A stretch of 64,000 nt of DNA, taken from Oscillospiraceae bacterium. GTDB taxonomy: Bacteria > Bacillota > Clostridia > Oscillospirales > Acutalibacteraceae. The stretch lies in the NCBI GenBank assembly GCA_902792905.1, contig CADBBH010000003.1:62001-126000 (forward strand). The letters run 5' to 3'. Every line of letters starts with the position of its first letter. Position 1 is the stretch's first letter. Shown in pieces: positions 53,253-62,267 of this stretch. Under the pieces are notes generated by a model. That model saw only the letters and a list, made by a program, of their open reading frames with translations, did not search any database and had not been told where the DNA came from. The translations under genes and the position numbers were made by a program.

Positions 53253-56200
53253 TTATTCTGTCCTCAGAGCCACGACAGGATCTTTCTTCGATGCGATGCG
53301 GGCGGGAATGAGGCCTGCGACGAAGGTCAGGAACATACTGATAATTATCAGAATAATCGCGCCGTTCATAGGCAACTGCGCCACATGGGGCAGAGAGGTC
53401 AGATATTTGATTATGATATTTATCGGGATAATCAGCAGCAGGGTTACCCCTATGCCGATGGCTCCCGAAACGAAGCCGACAGTCAAAGTTTCGGCGTTGA
53501 ACACGCGGGAAACATCCCTCTTGCTCGCGCCGATAGCGCGGAGGATACCGATCTCCTTCGTCCTTTCAAGAACAGAGATATAAGTGATTATGCCTATCAT
53601 AATCGATGAAACGACGAGCGAAATCGCGACAAATGCGATAAGGACATAGGAAATGATATTGACTATCTTGGTGACCGATTTGAGCATAATTCCGATGAAA
53701 TCGGTGTATTTAATGGATTTTTCCTCGCCCTTGGATTCGTTGTATCCTTTGATTATATCCGAAATGGCATCCTTGGATTCAAAATCCTTGGGATAAATGT
53801 TTATCTGCTTGGGAGTACTGAGATCGGCAACGCCGAGAATACCGAGTGCCTCATCATAGCTGCCGGCGAGCGGCTCGGGTTCGGGTTCCGGTTCCGGTTC
53901 GGGCTCTGCGGGAGTTTCCTCTTCCTCTTTGCCCTGCTCACCGGGGTTTTCGTCCTCTCCGCCCGGAGTATCGTCTCCGGGATTCACGGGAGCACCCATA
54001 TTGTCATAGGCGCCGGAAACCATTGCGTTGAGCATCTTGAGCTTGGTCTGCTTATCCATCATCGAGAGGTAGGTGAGCGCCTGCTCGCCGGAGATGGTGC
54101 CGTAACCGGGAATTTCATAACCCGAAAGCATTTCATTGAGATTTGCGGAGAGTTCCCTGCGCTCTGATATAGTCAGCACCGACTTCAGCATAAGCTCGAC
54201 CGTGCGCTTCATTTTTGCGGCTTCTGCGCCGCTGTATTTCTCATCTATCTTCGCATAAATCTCTTCTTCCGTAGCGGAAGGAAGCTGCGACATATCGGGC
54301 AGGGCGGTCGCCGTGAAGCCTGCCTGCGGAGCTTCGCCGGAAAATGCTAGTGACGAAACGACGGGCTTTTCAAACGCCGCGGCGGGTTTTGCCTTCGCGG
54401 AGGTCTTTTCCGCTTCGGTTGTCTTTTCTTCGGATTTTTTATCCTCTGTCTTCTTTTCTTCCTTTGAGTCCTTCTTCTCTTCCGTTTCATCCTTCGGGAA
54501 GGGGATGCCTGTGAAGACGTCGACTTCGGGATTTGCCTTCTGCTGTTTTACTATCTCGGCCTCATCGGTTTTCTTTGCCGTATGCTCAATCAGCGAGGGG
54601 AGGTAACCGATTGTTCCCATAGTGGCAACCGCCACGGAATCCTCGGCAGGTCTTATAATGCCGACTATGGTGATATCCTCGCCGCCTGCGATGGTCTTCT
54701 TTACAAAGTCCTCGTCGCCGCTGTTATCGACCCATTCCTTGTTTTCTTCATCATAACTGAAGAATTCGGGCTCGGTAACAAGCTTGAACTTCCTGCCGAT
54801 TATTTCGCTGTAATCCAGCGCAAAGGTTTTGGTTTCAACCTCTTCACCCTTCATAATCGCCATCATCATATCCATAATATCTTTGGAGCTCATCAGGCCG
54901 AGACCCTGGATGGTGAGGTCGCTTATCTCGTTGTTCTTATCGATAATGAGAACTATTTCGTTATATTTCTGAGGCCACTTGCCGTCAATCAGGTCATACT
55001 GATTCTTGAGGAGCTCCTGATTGTCTATAAGCTCCTGCCAGGAATTGTAGTATTTGGAATAGCTCTCCATTGTGGAGGTATCAATTCCCATTGCGCCGAG
55101 ATTCATGCCGCCCATCATGGAGGTCATCATATCGATAACGGGGCTCGGATAGACCTGGTTTGCGCCGTCATCGGTGTTCTCGGCATAGATTGTCATCTTG
55201 CCGCCGTATTGATACTGAATCGACGAAACATATTGCTTGATTTCTTCGTTTGTTTCCAGGAAATTCTTGAATTCTTTAAGATCATTGAACCAGACGCCCG
55301 AAGAATATGACTTGAGCATATTCTGTGACATAGCGTTGGAATAGACCTTATCAAGTTCATGGTCCGCCTTATCGGAGCCGAAGTTTGACAGTGCGCCGAG
55401 CATTGAGTTCATATCCATTGTCGCCGCGTCAACCGTCATCGGATAGGAGGTCAGCGTCTCCTGCTGAATAGAATCTATATATGCCTGAAAACCGTTCGAG
55501 AGCGAGAGAATCAGGGCGATGCCGATGATTCCGATGCTGCCCGCAAACGAGGTCAGGAAGGTTCTCATCTTTTTGGTGAGCAGGTTGTTGAGCGAGAGGG
55601 AAAGAGCCGTGAAGAATGACATCGACGGCTTTTTCTCTTTTTTGCCCGAACTCTTATCGGCGTAATCGGATAACTCCTCCTCGTCGCTGTAGGGAGCGGA
55701 ATCGTCGATTACCTTACCGTCGAGCAGGCGGATGATTCTCGTCGAATACTCCTGAGCGAGATCGGGATTGTGAGTAACCATTACAACGAGGCGATCCTTG
55801 CTTATTTCGCGCAGAATATCCATTACCTGAACACTCGTCTCGCTGTCGAGAGCGCCGGTCGGTTCATCCGCTAGCAGAATTTCGGGATCGTTCACCAGCG
55901 CGCGGGCAATCGCGACTCTCTGCATCTGACCGCCCGAGAGCTGATTCGGTTTTTTGCTCAGCTGGTCGGATAGACCGACTCTGTCCAGCGCTTCCTTAGC
56001 CCTCTTTTTGCGCTCTGCTTTTGAGACGCCCGAGAGAGTCAGGGCGAGCTCGACGTTTGCGAGCACAGTCTGATGGGGAATCAGATTATAGCTCTGAAAA
56101 ACGAAACCGACTCGGTGATTTCTGTAGTTATCCCAGTCGGAATCCTTGAAATCCTTGGTTGATTTGCCCTCTATGACCAGATCGCCGACGGTATACTGAT

Positions 56201-56363
56201 CAAGGCCGCCGATAATATTCAGCAGCGTGGTTTTGCCGCAACCGGACTGGCCGAGAATCGAGACGAATTCGCTCTTTCTGAAATTGAGGCTGACGCCCTT
56301 GAGTGCGACAACCTTCTCGGAGCCGGTCGGGTATTCTTTTACGATGTCTTTTAATTTCAGCAT
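53253..56363 (-). CDS. Fused ABC exporter: MacB/LolD-type ATPase plus FtsX-type permease
   Basis: A single 1036-residue chain. Residues 1-230 are the ATPase: Walker A GQSGCGKTT (38-46), Q-loop FQSYNLIP, signature LSGGQMQRVAIARAL, Walker B ILLADEPTGALD. A membrane helix near 275-295 (SIGIIGIALILSLSNGFQAY) opens a very large outer domain (about 300-870) with acidic and lysine-rich stretches, including a run of E-P repeats near the membrane (PAEPEPEPEPEPEP). FtsX helices end the protein (INIISYVLIAFVAISLVVSS, TVGFVSGAIGIGVTLLLI). Substrate unknown; peptide, lipid or lipoprotein export is the family norm. It follows a phosphatase gene by 18 bases. Confidence 0.92.
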   Translation of the reverse strand: MLKLKDIVKEYPTGSEKVVALKGVSLNFRKSEFVSILGQSGCGKTTLLNIIGGLDQYTVGDLVIEGKSTKDFKDSDWDNYRNHRVGFVFQSYNLIPHQTVLANVELALTLSGVSKAERKKRAKEALDRVGLSDQLSKKPNQLSGGQMQRVAIARALVNDPEILLADEPTGALDSETSVQVMDILREISKDRLVVMVTHNPDLAQEYSTRIIRLLDGKVIDDSAPYSDEEELSDYADKSSGKKEKKPSMSFFTALSLSLNNLLTKKMRTFLTSFAGSIGIIGIALILSLSNGFQAYIDSIQQETLTSYPMTVDAATMDMNSMLGALSNFGSDKADHELDKVYSNAMSQNMLKSYSSGVWFNDLKEFKNFLETNEEIKQYVSSIQYQYGGKMTIYAENTDDGANQVYPSPVIDMMTSMMGGMNLGAMGIDTSTMESYSKYYNSWQELIDNQELLKNQYDLIDGKWPQKYNEIVLIIDKNNEISDLTIQGLGLMSSKDIMDMMMAIMKGEEVETKTFALDYSEIIGRKFKLVTEPEFFSYDEENKEWVDNSGDEDFVKKTIAGGEDITIVGIIRPAEDSVAVATMGTIGYLPSLIEHTAKKTDEAEIVKQQKANPEVDVFTGIPFPKDETEEKKDSKEEKKTEDKKSEEKTTEAEKTSAKAKPAAAFEKPVVSSLAFSGEAPQAGFTATALPDMSQLPSATEEEIYAKIDEKYSGAEAAKMKRTVELMLKSVLTISERRELSANLNEMLSGYEIPGYGTISGEQALTYLSMMDKQTKLKMLNAMVSGAYDNMGAPVNPGDDTPGGEDENPGEQGKEEEETPAEPEPEPEPEPEPLAGSYDEALGILGVADLSTPKQINIYPKDFESKDAISDIIKGYNESKGEEKSIKYTDFIGIMLKSVTKIVNIISYVLIAFVAISLVVSSIMIGIITYISVLERTKEIGILRAIGASKRDVSRVFNAETLTVGFVSGAIGIGVTLLLIIPINIIIKYLTSLPHVAQLPMNGAIILIIISMFLTFVAGLIPARIASKKDPVVALRTE

Positions 56364-56381
56364 TCTTTTTCTCTTTCTCTT

Positions 56382-57056
56382 TTACGGCAGGTGCCGTGTA
56401 TCGTTTATATAATCAAAAACCGTATCGCCGAATTCATAGGTACCCGGCGCGTAGAACACGATTTTCGTAATTCCCGTATTTGTCAGGCGGAAATCATAAT
56501 TCGGCTCTTTATCCCTGTAGCCGATAATATAAAAAATGACATAGGTAAGGAACGCGGCGTGGGATACGAGTGCGATTTTTTCGCCGTTTTCGAATCTTGA
56601 GGCGAGGTAATCGAGCAGCTTTGCCGCCCTTTCAAAGTATCTTGTCTCGTTTTCTCCCGGAGTTTCGTCATTGATAATGAGTCTCTCAGAGTCTTCATAC
56701 CCTTCGGCGACAACGGCTCCGGGGCAGATTGACCGCAGTTCTTCTAAGGTCTGACCCTGATATTCGACCTCAACGCCTGTTTCGCACAGGTCGGGCAGGA
56801 TATTGAGAACATTGACCGGACCGTTGCGGATTATGCCCGCAGCAGTTCCGACTGCTCTGCGCAGGCCGCTTGAATATACCGCGTCAAAGCCGTAATCCTT
56901 AACGAGCTTACCGAGTCTGTCCGCCTGGTCCTCCCCTTTGGGAGAGAGAACGGGATCAAAGCCGTCAAGCGGGGTCTGCGCCTCAATACCCGCGTTACCT
57001 GTGCTCTCGCCGTGCCTTATCAGATATAATTCTCTGAGAACAGTTCCTTCCGCCAT
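56382..57056 (-). CDS. Histidine phosphatase family protein
   Basis: A 224-residue phosphoglycerate-mutase-like phosphatase. The catalytic RHG motif is in LYLIRHGESTGNAG, and the second histidine is in IALVSHAAFLTY; DAVYSSGLRRAVGTAAGI completes the branched phosphate pocket. It is not an obvious true phosphoglycerate mutase. It lies nine bases after a small zinc-ribbon gene and 18 before the ABC gene, probably one transcript. Confidence 0.85.
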   Translation of the reverse strand: MAEGTVLRELYLIRHGESTGNAGIEAQTPLDGFDPVLSPKGEDQADRLGKLVKDYGFDAVYSSGLRRAVGTAAGIIRNGPVNVLNILPDLCETGVEVEYQGQTLEELRSICPGAVVAEGYEDSERLIINDETPGENETRYFERAAKLLDYLASRFENGEKIALVSHAAFLTYVIFYIIGYRDKEPNYDFRLTNTGITKIVFYAPGTYEFGDTVFDYINDTRHLP

Positions 57057-57065
57057 CGTTTTCCT

Positions 57066-57293
57066 CTAAAACATTTCGTCTTTATCTCTTCTGTCTTTCT
57101 TTTTCAGCAGCTTTTCGGGGTCCTTTACATAACTGCGCAGGACGCTCCCGCAGTTTCTGCAGACCGAATGGTATAAATCGGCGCCGTGAAGCTTATTGTT
57201 CACGCTGCTGACAGCACCGTAATAAAACTGATACACTTCGATTGTCTCTGTCCCGCCGCAGTATGGGCAGCGGGTGACATATTTATCGGCCAT
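57066..57293 (-). CDS. Small zinc-ribbon protein
   Basis: A 75-residue protein with two CxxC knuckles (TRCPYCGGTET and HSVCRNCGSVL) spaced by about 30 residues, and a lysine-rich C-terminus (KDPEKLLKKKDRRDKDEMF). Typical zinc-ribbon fold; role not established. First in the run with the phosphatase and ABC exporter. Confidence 0.75.
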   Translation of the reverse strand: MADKYVTRCPYCGGTETIEVYQFYYGAVSSVNNKLHGADLYHSVCRNCGSVLRSYVKDPEKLLKKKDRRDKDEMF

Positions 57294-57329
57294 AATTATT
57301 CTCCGTTTAATCCCATTCGGAAATATAAT

Positions 57330-57355
57330 GGCCCGGTTAAGCGTTTAACCGGGCC
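57330..57355 (-). terminator. Hairpin downstream of the CD1247-type gene
   Basis: GGCCCGGTTAA, GCGT loop, TTAACCGGGCC: a perfect 11-bp stem, followed on the minus strand by ATTATATTTCC, 17 bases after the stop at 57372. Confidence 0.75.
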
Positions 57356-57371
57356 GCAAATTTACTGATTA

Positions 57372-57767
57372 TTAGTCGTCGGCCTCGTCATCATCGAAAT
57401 CAAGGTCGAATTCGAGCTTTTTGCCGCAGTTGGGGCAGTCCATCGCACCGTCATCAAGGATTCCGTCGTCAATGGTGATGGTCTCGCCGCAGCCGGGGCA
57501 TGTAATCTCATAGAAATCACCGCAGCAGCAGTCGTCGCCGCACTCATCGCCGTAAACGATGTCTTCAACATCTGCAAGGCATTCGTCAACCTCATCGATA
57601 TGCTCTTCGGCATCCGCAAGGTCCTCGTCGAGCTCGTCAACAAGGGCTGCCATTTCATCGAGAGTATCAATCATCGCAAGGATGAGTTTGTTTGTATCTT
57701 TATCCGCGTCGAGCTTCATGCCGTCCGCAAGGCCTTTGAGATATGAAACTTTTTCGCTGATAGCCAT
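57372..57767 (-). CDS. Acidic zinc protein, CD1247 N-terminal-domain type
   Basis: A 131-residue very acidic protein. The N-terminal coiled coil ISEKVSYLKGLADGMKLDAD continues to ETIDELDEDLADAEEHIDE-type leucine-rich acidic repeats; a four-cysteine cluster (GDECGDDCCCGDF) and a zinc ribbon (CPGCGETI...CPNCGKKLEF) follow, then an aspartate tail. The family is known only as a conserved domain in Clostridia. It follows efp after 12 bases and has its own terminator. Role unknown; metal binding is supported by the cysteine pattern. Confidence 0.8.
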   Translation of the reverse strand: MAISEKVSYLKGLADGMKLDADKDTNKLILAMIDTLDEMAALVDELDEDLADAEEHIDEVDECLADVEDIVYGDECGDDCCCGDFYEITCPGCGETITIDDGILDDGAMDCPNCGKKLEFDLDFDDDEADD

Positions 57768-57779
57768 AATGAATCCTCC

Positions 57780-58337
57780 TTATGCTCTGCTGAGATACTC
57801 GCCGGTGCGGGTATCGATGGTAATCATTTCGCCCTCGTCGATGAAGAGAGGAACCTTGACCTCTGCGCCTGTCTCAACAACAGCGGGCTTGGTCGCGTTG
57901 GTGGCGGTGTTGCCTGCGAAACCGGGATCGGTCTTGGTGACCTGAAGATCAACGGTGGTCGGGGGCTCTACGCCGAATACATTGCCCTTATAGGAAAGGA
58001 TGCGGCAGGTAACGTTTTCCTTGACAAACTTGAAGTTTTCGGGAAGGGTGTCCTTGCCGATGGGAACCATGTCATAGGTTTCGGGATCCATGAAATAATA
58101 AAGGTCGCCGTCAACGTATGAGAATTCCATATCCTTGCGCTCGATATAAGCGGTGGGGAACTTGTCGGTCGGGTTGAAGGTGCGCTCTGTTACGGCGCCT
58201 CCGATGACGTTTCTGATTTTGGTTCTGACGAATGCGGCGCCCTTGCCGGGTTTAACATGCTGGAACTCGATGATCTGGTAAACCTGACCGTCCATTTCGA
58301 AAGTTACGCCGTTTCTGAAATCGCCTGCTGATACCAT
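57780..58337 (-). CDS. efp: Translation elongation factor P
   Basis: Relieves ribosomal stalling at polyproline. At 185 residues it has the EF-P domains: N-terminal KOW (MVSAGDFRNGVTFEMDGQVY, FQHVKPGKGAAFVRTK with the modifiable lysine in KPGKG), the middle OB domain and the C-terminal OB ending in DTRTGEYLSRA. A TTGAAA-17-TAGAAT promoter precedes it, and the acidic zinc gene follows. It is the usual neighbour of an M24 peptidase, which lies just upstream here. Confidence 0.96.
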   Translation of the reverse strand: MVSAGDFRNGVTFEMDGQVYQIIEFQHVKPGKGAAFVRTKIRNVIGGAVTERTFNPTDKFPTAYIERKDMEFSYVDGDLYYFMDPETYDMVPIGKDTLPENFKFVKENVTCRILSYKGNVFGVEPPTTVDLQVTKTDPGFAGNTATNATKPAVVETGAEVKVPLFIDEGEMITIDTRTGEYLSRA

Positions 58338-58380
58338 AGAAATTTCTCCTTAATTCAGTGAATTTATGATTAACAAATCT

Positions 58381-58409
58381 ATTCTATACTATAAGTATGC
58401 ATTTTTCAA
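58381..58409 (-). promoter_or_regulatory. Promoter of efp
   Basis: Minus strand: TTGAAA (58404-58409), 17 bases, TAGAAT (58381-58386), about 43 bases before the efp start, giving efp transcription independent of the upstream peptidase. Confidence 0.6.
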
Positions 58410-58426
58410 GATTTTTTTATATTTGT

Positions 58427-59485
58427 TTACAAAATAATGAGTGATTTTTCACATTTGGTGAGATTCTCATATCCGTTGCCGGTTATGAAAGCCATATCCT
58501 CTATGCGCACTCCGAATTCGCCGGGTATATATATGCCGGGCTCGTCCGTCACGATATCGCCCGCCTCAAGGACCGCTTCGCTTCTTGTTGAGAGCGACGG
58601 AGCCTCGTGAATATCAACGCCGACACCGTGCCCTGTGGAGTGGGTGAAATAACTGCCGTAACCCGCTTTTTCAATGACATCCCTCGCCGCCTTGTCGGCA
58701 TCCCTGCAGGGGAGCCCGGGGCGGAGGACATCAAAGCACGCCTGCTGCGCCGCGAGCACGGTATTATAGACCTGCGCCATTTTATCCGTGACCGGGCCGA
58801 CCGCGACCGTCCTTGTCATATCGCTGTGATAACCGCCGAGCAGAGCGCCGTAGTCCATTGTGACGAATTCGCCGTTCTCAACCTTTTTATCGGTTGGTAC
58901 GCCGTGTGGCATTGAGGTGTTCGCGCCGCTGATCGCAATCGTTTCAAACGACAGACCGTCCGCGCCGTTTTTAAGCATAAAGAATTCGAGCTCAAGCCGG
59001 ATATCCTTTTCGCTGACTCCCGGCTTTATGAAGGTCAGAATATGCTCAAAAGCCTTCTCGGCGATTCTCTGCGCCGAGATTACTCTCTGCTTTTCATAAT
59101 CCTTCTTGTGTCTGCGAAGATCGGAAACCGCGTCGTCGGTTTTCTGAGGGGTGACCTCAAAATCAAACATCTTTGAAAGCTTTGAAAAATCGGCAACCGT
59201 GAGGTTTTCCGCTTCGGTATATATCTTATTGACACCGAGCCTTGCGGCGAGGGCGGGAAGGTCCTCGTCCGCTTTTTTCAGGAGTAAAACTTCGTCGCAG
59301 TTTTTCGCATTCTTTTCAGCCGCTTCGATATATCTGCCGTCGGTCAGAAACACGGCCTTTTCCTTTGTAATCAAAAGAAAACCGTCCGATGTCTCAAAAT
59401 CGGTGAAATAGAATCTGTTGGCAGGGGAGACAATCAGAAACGCCTCGCCCGCCTGCAGTTTTGACTGCATTTCTCTTGTGGACAT
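58427..59485 (-). CDS. M24 family aminopeptidase (Xaa-Pro type)
   Basis: Dimetal aminopeptidase of 352 residues that removes an N-terminal residue preceding proline. The creatinase-like N-terminal domain covers about 1-125. Metal ligands of the pita-bread fold are seen in VTMDYGALLGGYHSDMTRTV (two Asp), HSTGHGVGVDIHE (His), TDEPGIYIPG (Glu) and VRIEDM (Glu). No signal peptide. It lies between maf (21 bases upstream) and efp, a common Clostridia arrangement. Confidence 0.93.
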   Translation of the reverse strand: MSTREMQSKLQAGEAFLIVSPANRFYFTDFETSDGFLLITKEKAVFLTDGRYIEAAEKNAKNCDEVLLLKKADEDLPALAARLGVNKIYTEAENLTVADFSKLSKMFDFEVTPQKTDDAVSDLRRHKKDYEKQRVISAQRIAEKAFEHILTFIKPGVSEKDIRLELEFFMLKNGADGLSFETIAISGANTSMPHGVPTDKKVENGEFVTMDYGALLGGYHSDMTRTVAVGPVTDKMAQVYNTVLAAQQACFDVLRPGLPCRDADKAARDVIEKAGYGSYFTHSTGHGVGVDIHEAPSLSTRSEAVLEAGDIVTDEPGIYIPGEFGVRIEDMAFITGNGYENLTKCEKSLIIL

Positions 59486-59506
59486 AATTATCTTCTTTCG
59501 TCTGAA

Positions 59507-60088
59507 TTACTGCCTCGCGAGCAGCTCCTTTATTCTCCTGACCGTCAGGGCGACCGGCAGGCCGACGATATTGCAGTAATCGCCGTTTATGCTCTCGACG
59601 AGCATCATTCCCTTGCCCTGAATCCCGTAAGCCCCCGCCTTATCCATCGGCTCACCGCTCGCAACATAGTGGCGGATTTCGTCATCGGTCAGCTCGTAGA
59701 ATTTCACTTTGCTCAAGCAGTGGAAGGTTTCATATTTGCCCTTGTATGCAAGGCACACGCCGGTGATTACCTCATGCTCTCTACCGGAGAGTTTTCTGAG
59801 CATATCGGCGGCATCTGCCTTATCCTTCGGCTTTCCGAGCACTTCGCCGTCAAGCACGACTATGGTATCGGCGCCGATGACGACCGCTTCGGTATTCATA
59901 AAAGCGACCGCCATTGCCTTGACGGCGGCGGTATGCTCCGCGCCCTGGGCGGGAGTCATGCCTTCGGGAACGGTCTCGTCAACGCTCTTTATGCAGATAT
60001 CGAATTTAACCTCCGCTTTCGAGAGTAACTCGCGTCTTCTCGGAGATGAGGAGGCAAGTATTATCTTCGCCTGAATATCCTTGTTCAT
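59507..60088 (-). CDS. maf: Maf-family nucleoside triphosphate pyrophosphatase
   Basis: Hydrolyses dTTP/UTP or modified nucleotides and is linked to septum arrest in Bacillus. The 193 residues hold the family start IILASSSPRRRELLSKAEV, DETVPEG, VIGADTIVVLDGEVLGKPKD, REHEVITGVCL and MDKAGAYGIQGKGMMLVESI. The start overlaps the NUDIX gene end by four bases (ATGA). Confidence 0.95.
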   Translation of the reverse strand: MNKDIQAKIILASSSPRRRELLSKAEVKFDICIKSVDETVPEGMTPAQGAEHTAAVKAMAVAFMNTEAVVIGADTIVVLDGEVLGKPKDKADAADMLRKLSGREHEVITGVCLAYKGKYETFHCLSKVKFYELTDDEIRHYVASGEPMDKAGAYGIQGKGMMLVESINGDYCNIVGLPVALTVRRIKELLARQ

Positions 60089-60630
60089 ATTTTTCCCTCT
60101 TTTATGAGATTCGCGATCTTCAGTACAAGCGTCTGTGTCTTGCCGTCGCGTATTTCATTATTCATTACCATTTCCACCGCTTTATCCAAGGGGATAGTGC
60201 TGACTTTGAGAAATTCGTCCGCATCGGGATGCATATGCGTCTTATGAAGGCCGGATGCGGCGTAGAGATGGATTATCTCGCCGCAGTAACCGGGGGAGGG
60301 ATAGAATTTGCCGCAATCGAAATAGTTGTCCGCGACACAGCCGGTCTCCTCTTCAAGCTCACGTTTGCCCGCTTCAAAAGGATCCTCGCCCTTCTCAAGC
60401 TTTCCGGCGGGAAGTTCGAGAACAACCTCGGAATAGGGGTATCTGAACTGCTCGACGAAAACCAGCTCGCCGTCCGCCGTGAGAGGAGCAATGCATACTC
60501 CCCCTGGATGTTCGACCACTTCGCGGATTGACTGTGAGCCGTCGGGCAGAAGAGCGTCATCGCGTCTGACAGTGATAATCCTGCCCTCATATATATAATT
60601 CTTTTTGAGAGTTTTTTCGGTCAGATCCAT
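60085..60630 (-). CDS. NUDIX hydrolase, ADP-ribose pyrophosphatase type
   Basis: A 181-residue ADP-sugar pyrophosphatase. The NUDIX box is GKLEKGEDPFEAGKRELEEE continuing TGC, with all catalytic glutamates present, and is followed by the proline typical of ADP-ribose pyrophosphatases. It begins the minus-strand operon NUDIX-maf-M24 peptidase, and overlaps maf by four bases. Confidence 0.92.
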   Translation of the reverse strand: MDLTEKTLKKNYIYEGRIITVRRDDALLPDGSQSIREVVEHPGGVCIAPLTADGELVFVEQFRYPYSEVVLELPAGKLEKGEDPFEAGKRELEEETGCVADNYFDCGKFYPSPGYCGEIIHLYAASGLHKTHMHPDADEFLKVSTIPLDKAVEMVMNNEIRDGKTQTLVLKIANLIKEGKI

Positions 60631-60746
60631 AATCCGGATACCTCCGTGAATTCCTTTTTACGCCTTGTATTATAACATAAAGATATTGAAAATAGATTAG
60701 GCAACCCGCACAAAAAATATGTACGCTTTTAGTTAACATTGCTATA

Positions 60747-60775
60747 TTTAATTTTATAGTTAAAAATGATATAAT
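60747..60775 (+). promoter_or_regulatory. Weak promoter candidate for MFS gene
   Basis: TTTAAT (60747-60752), 17 bases, TATAAT (60770-60775), in a very AT-rich tract with a TTAAC...GTTAA inverted pair; GGAG follows ahead of the ATG at 60819. Confidence 0.4.
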
Positions 60776-60818
60776 ATCTCTGTATTATGCGGAATTTCCG
60801 CAAAAAGGAGAAGGTTCA

Positions 60819-62198
60819 ATGAAAAATCAGTTTTACTGCGCCAAAGAAAACGGCAAGCTGAATTATCTGCACACCGCTTTCACGGGCTTCGGCTTTATGG
60901 CGGTTCAGGTAGCGTGGATTATTTACAACGCCCGCGTTCCTCTTATTCTGAAAGAGAATCCGACTATCGCAAATCTCGCCTGGTCGGGCACGGCAGTCGG
61001 TATCATAATGGTTATCGATAATATTTTCGGTGTTGTGTTCCAGCCTCTTTTCGGCAGGATTTCGGACAGAACCCATACCCGCTTCGGCAAGAGAACGCCG
61101 TTTTTGATGTACGGTATTCCGCTCTGTGCGCTGTTGTTCATATTTATCCCGAGAATTCAGACTCTAGGAATTCTGATGCTTGACATCATCGTATTCAACT
61201 TCATTATGTCCACCTGGCGTTCGCCGGTAGTAGCCCTTATGCCTGACTTCACGCCCTCCGAAATAAGAGGCGAAGGTAACGCGGTCATCAATATTATGGG
61301 CGGCGTAGGCGTTGTTCTCGGCACCGTATCGGGTTCGATTATTTCTTTCTTTGTTAAAGACGCGAGTGAGGAAGCAATAAGAAAAGACGTTTTCATCCTC
61401 GGCGCTGTCGTAATGGTTATCTGCCTGCTGGTTGTGCTCTTTGTTGTCAGAGAGCCCGATAACAGAATATCAAAGGCGGAAGCCGCTCAGCTTAAGGCCG
61501 AATATGAAAAGAACAAAAAGGCAAGCGGTAAAGATGGAGAATTCGCAGCGGGCAAGCTTACAAGAGGCGAAAAAATCAGCCTTATCTTTATGCTGATTGC
61601 TCTCTTCTTCAACTCAAACGCAACGGACTCAATCCAGACTTATTTCACCACATTTGCAAAATACGAACTCGGTTTTACAGAGTCAAACGCATCCCTTATC
61701 ATCACTCTTTTCGCAGCGGCTACCGTTGTCGGCGCTATCCCCGCGGGTAAGCTCGGCCAGAAATTCGGCAGGAAAAAGACTATTATGGCCGGCTGGATAG
61801 GAGTTCTCGCCTTCTTCCTTCTTTACGGCGTTACAAAATTCAGCCCTCTGCTCTACGTTGCAATTGTAGTCGGCGGCATCCTGATTGCGTTTGTTACAAT
61901 CAACACCCTTCCGCTTGTTCTTGAAATCGGCGGTCTCGACAGAGTCGGAACATTTACCGGTTATTATTACACCGCGACTTTCTCGGCATCGATTGTCGGC
62001 CCCGTTCTTGTCGGCGGTATGTTTGACCTTACTAAAAAATTCACCGCAACAGGTGAAGTCAATTACTGGTCGCTCTTCTTCTATGCCCCTGTCTGCTTCG
62101 CTCTTGCGCTTCTCTGCATGAGCCAGGTCAAGCACGGCGAAACACAGACCATTTCCGATGAAATGATAGATCAGATAAGAGAAGAAAACGAAGACTGA
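60819..62198 (+). CDS. MFS transporter, SLC45/GPH-like sugar transporter
   Basis: A 459-residue transporter with 12 helices. The helix-2/3 loop PLFGRISDRTHTRFGKRTPF carries the MFS signature (D-R-x-R-x-G-[KR]-R) also seen in SLC45 and GPH carriers, with a second copy in KLGQKFGRKKTIMAG. SGTAVGIIMVIDNIFGVVFQ is an early helix. Sugar uptake is the family norm; the substrate is not readable. It stands alone between a weak promoter and a terminator. Confidence 0.88.
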   Translation: MKNQFYCAKENGKLNYLHTAFTGFGFMAVQVAWIIYNARVPLILKENPTIANLAWSGTAVGIIMVIDNIFGVVFQPLFGRISDRTHTRFGKRTPFLMYGIPLCALLFIFIPRIQTLGILMLDIIVFNFIMSTWRSPVVALMPDFTPSEIRGEGNAVINIMGGVGVVLGTVSGSIISFFVKDASEEAIRKDVFILGAVVMVICLLVVLFVVREPDNRISKAEAAQLKAEYEKNKKASGKDGEFAAGKLTRGEKISLIFMLIALFFNSNATDSIQTYFTTFAKYELGFTESNASLIITLFAAATVVGAIPAGKLGQKFGRKKTIMAGWIGVLAFFLLYGVTKFSPLLYVAIVVGGILIAFVTINTLPLVLEIGGLDRVGTFTGYYYTATFSASIVGPVLVGGMFDLTKKFTATGEVNYWSLFFYAPVCFALALLCMSQVKHGETQTISDEMIDQIREENED

Positions 62199-62227
62199 TA
62201 CTGAAGACGCATATAAAAAACATAATT

Positions 62228-62267
62228 CCCGCAGGGTGTCACAACGGCTCTGCGGGTTAATTATTTC
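62228..62267 (+). terminator. Terminator of MFS gene
   Basis: CCCGCAG (62228-62234) pairs with CTGCGGG (62250-62256), followed by TTAATTATTTCTTATTTTG. The loop holds a further weak GG/CC extension. Confidence 0.65.
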
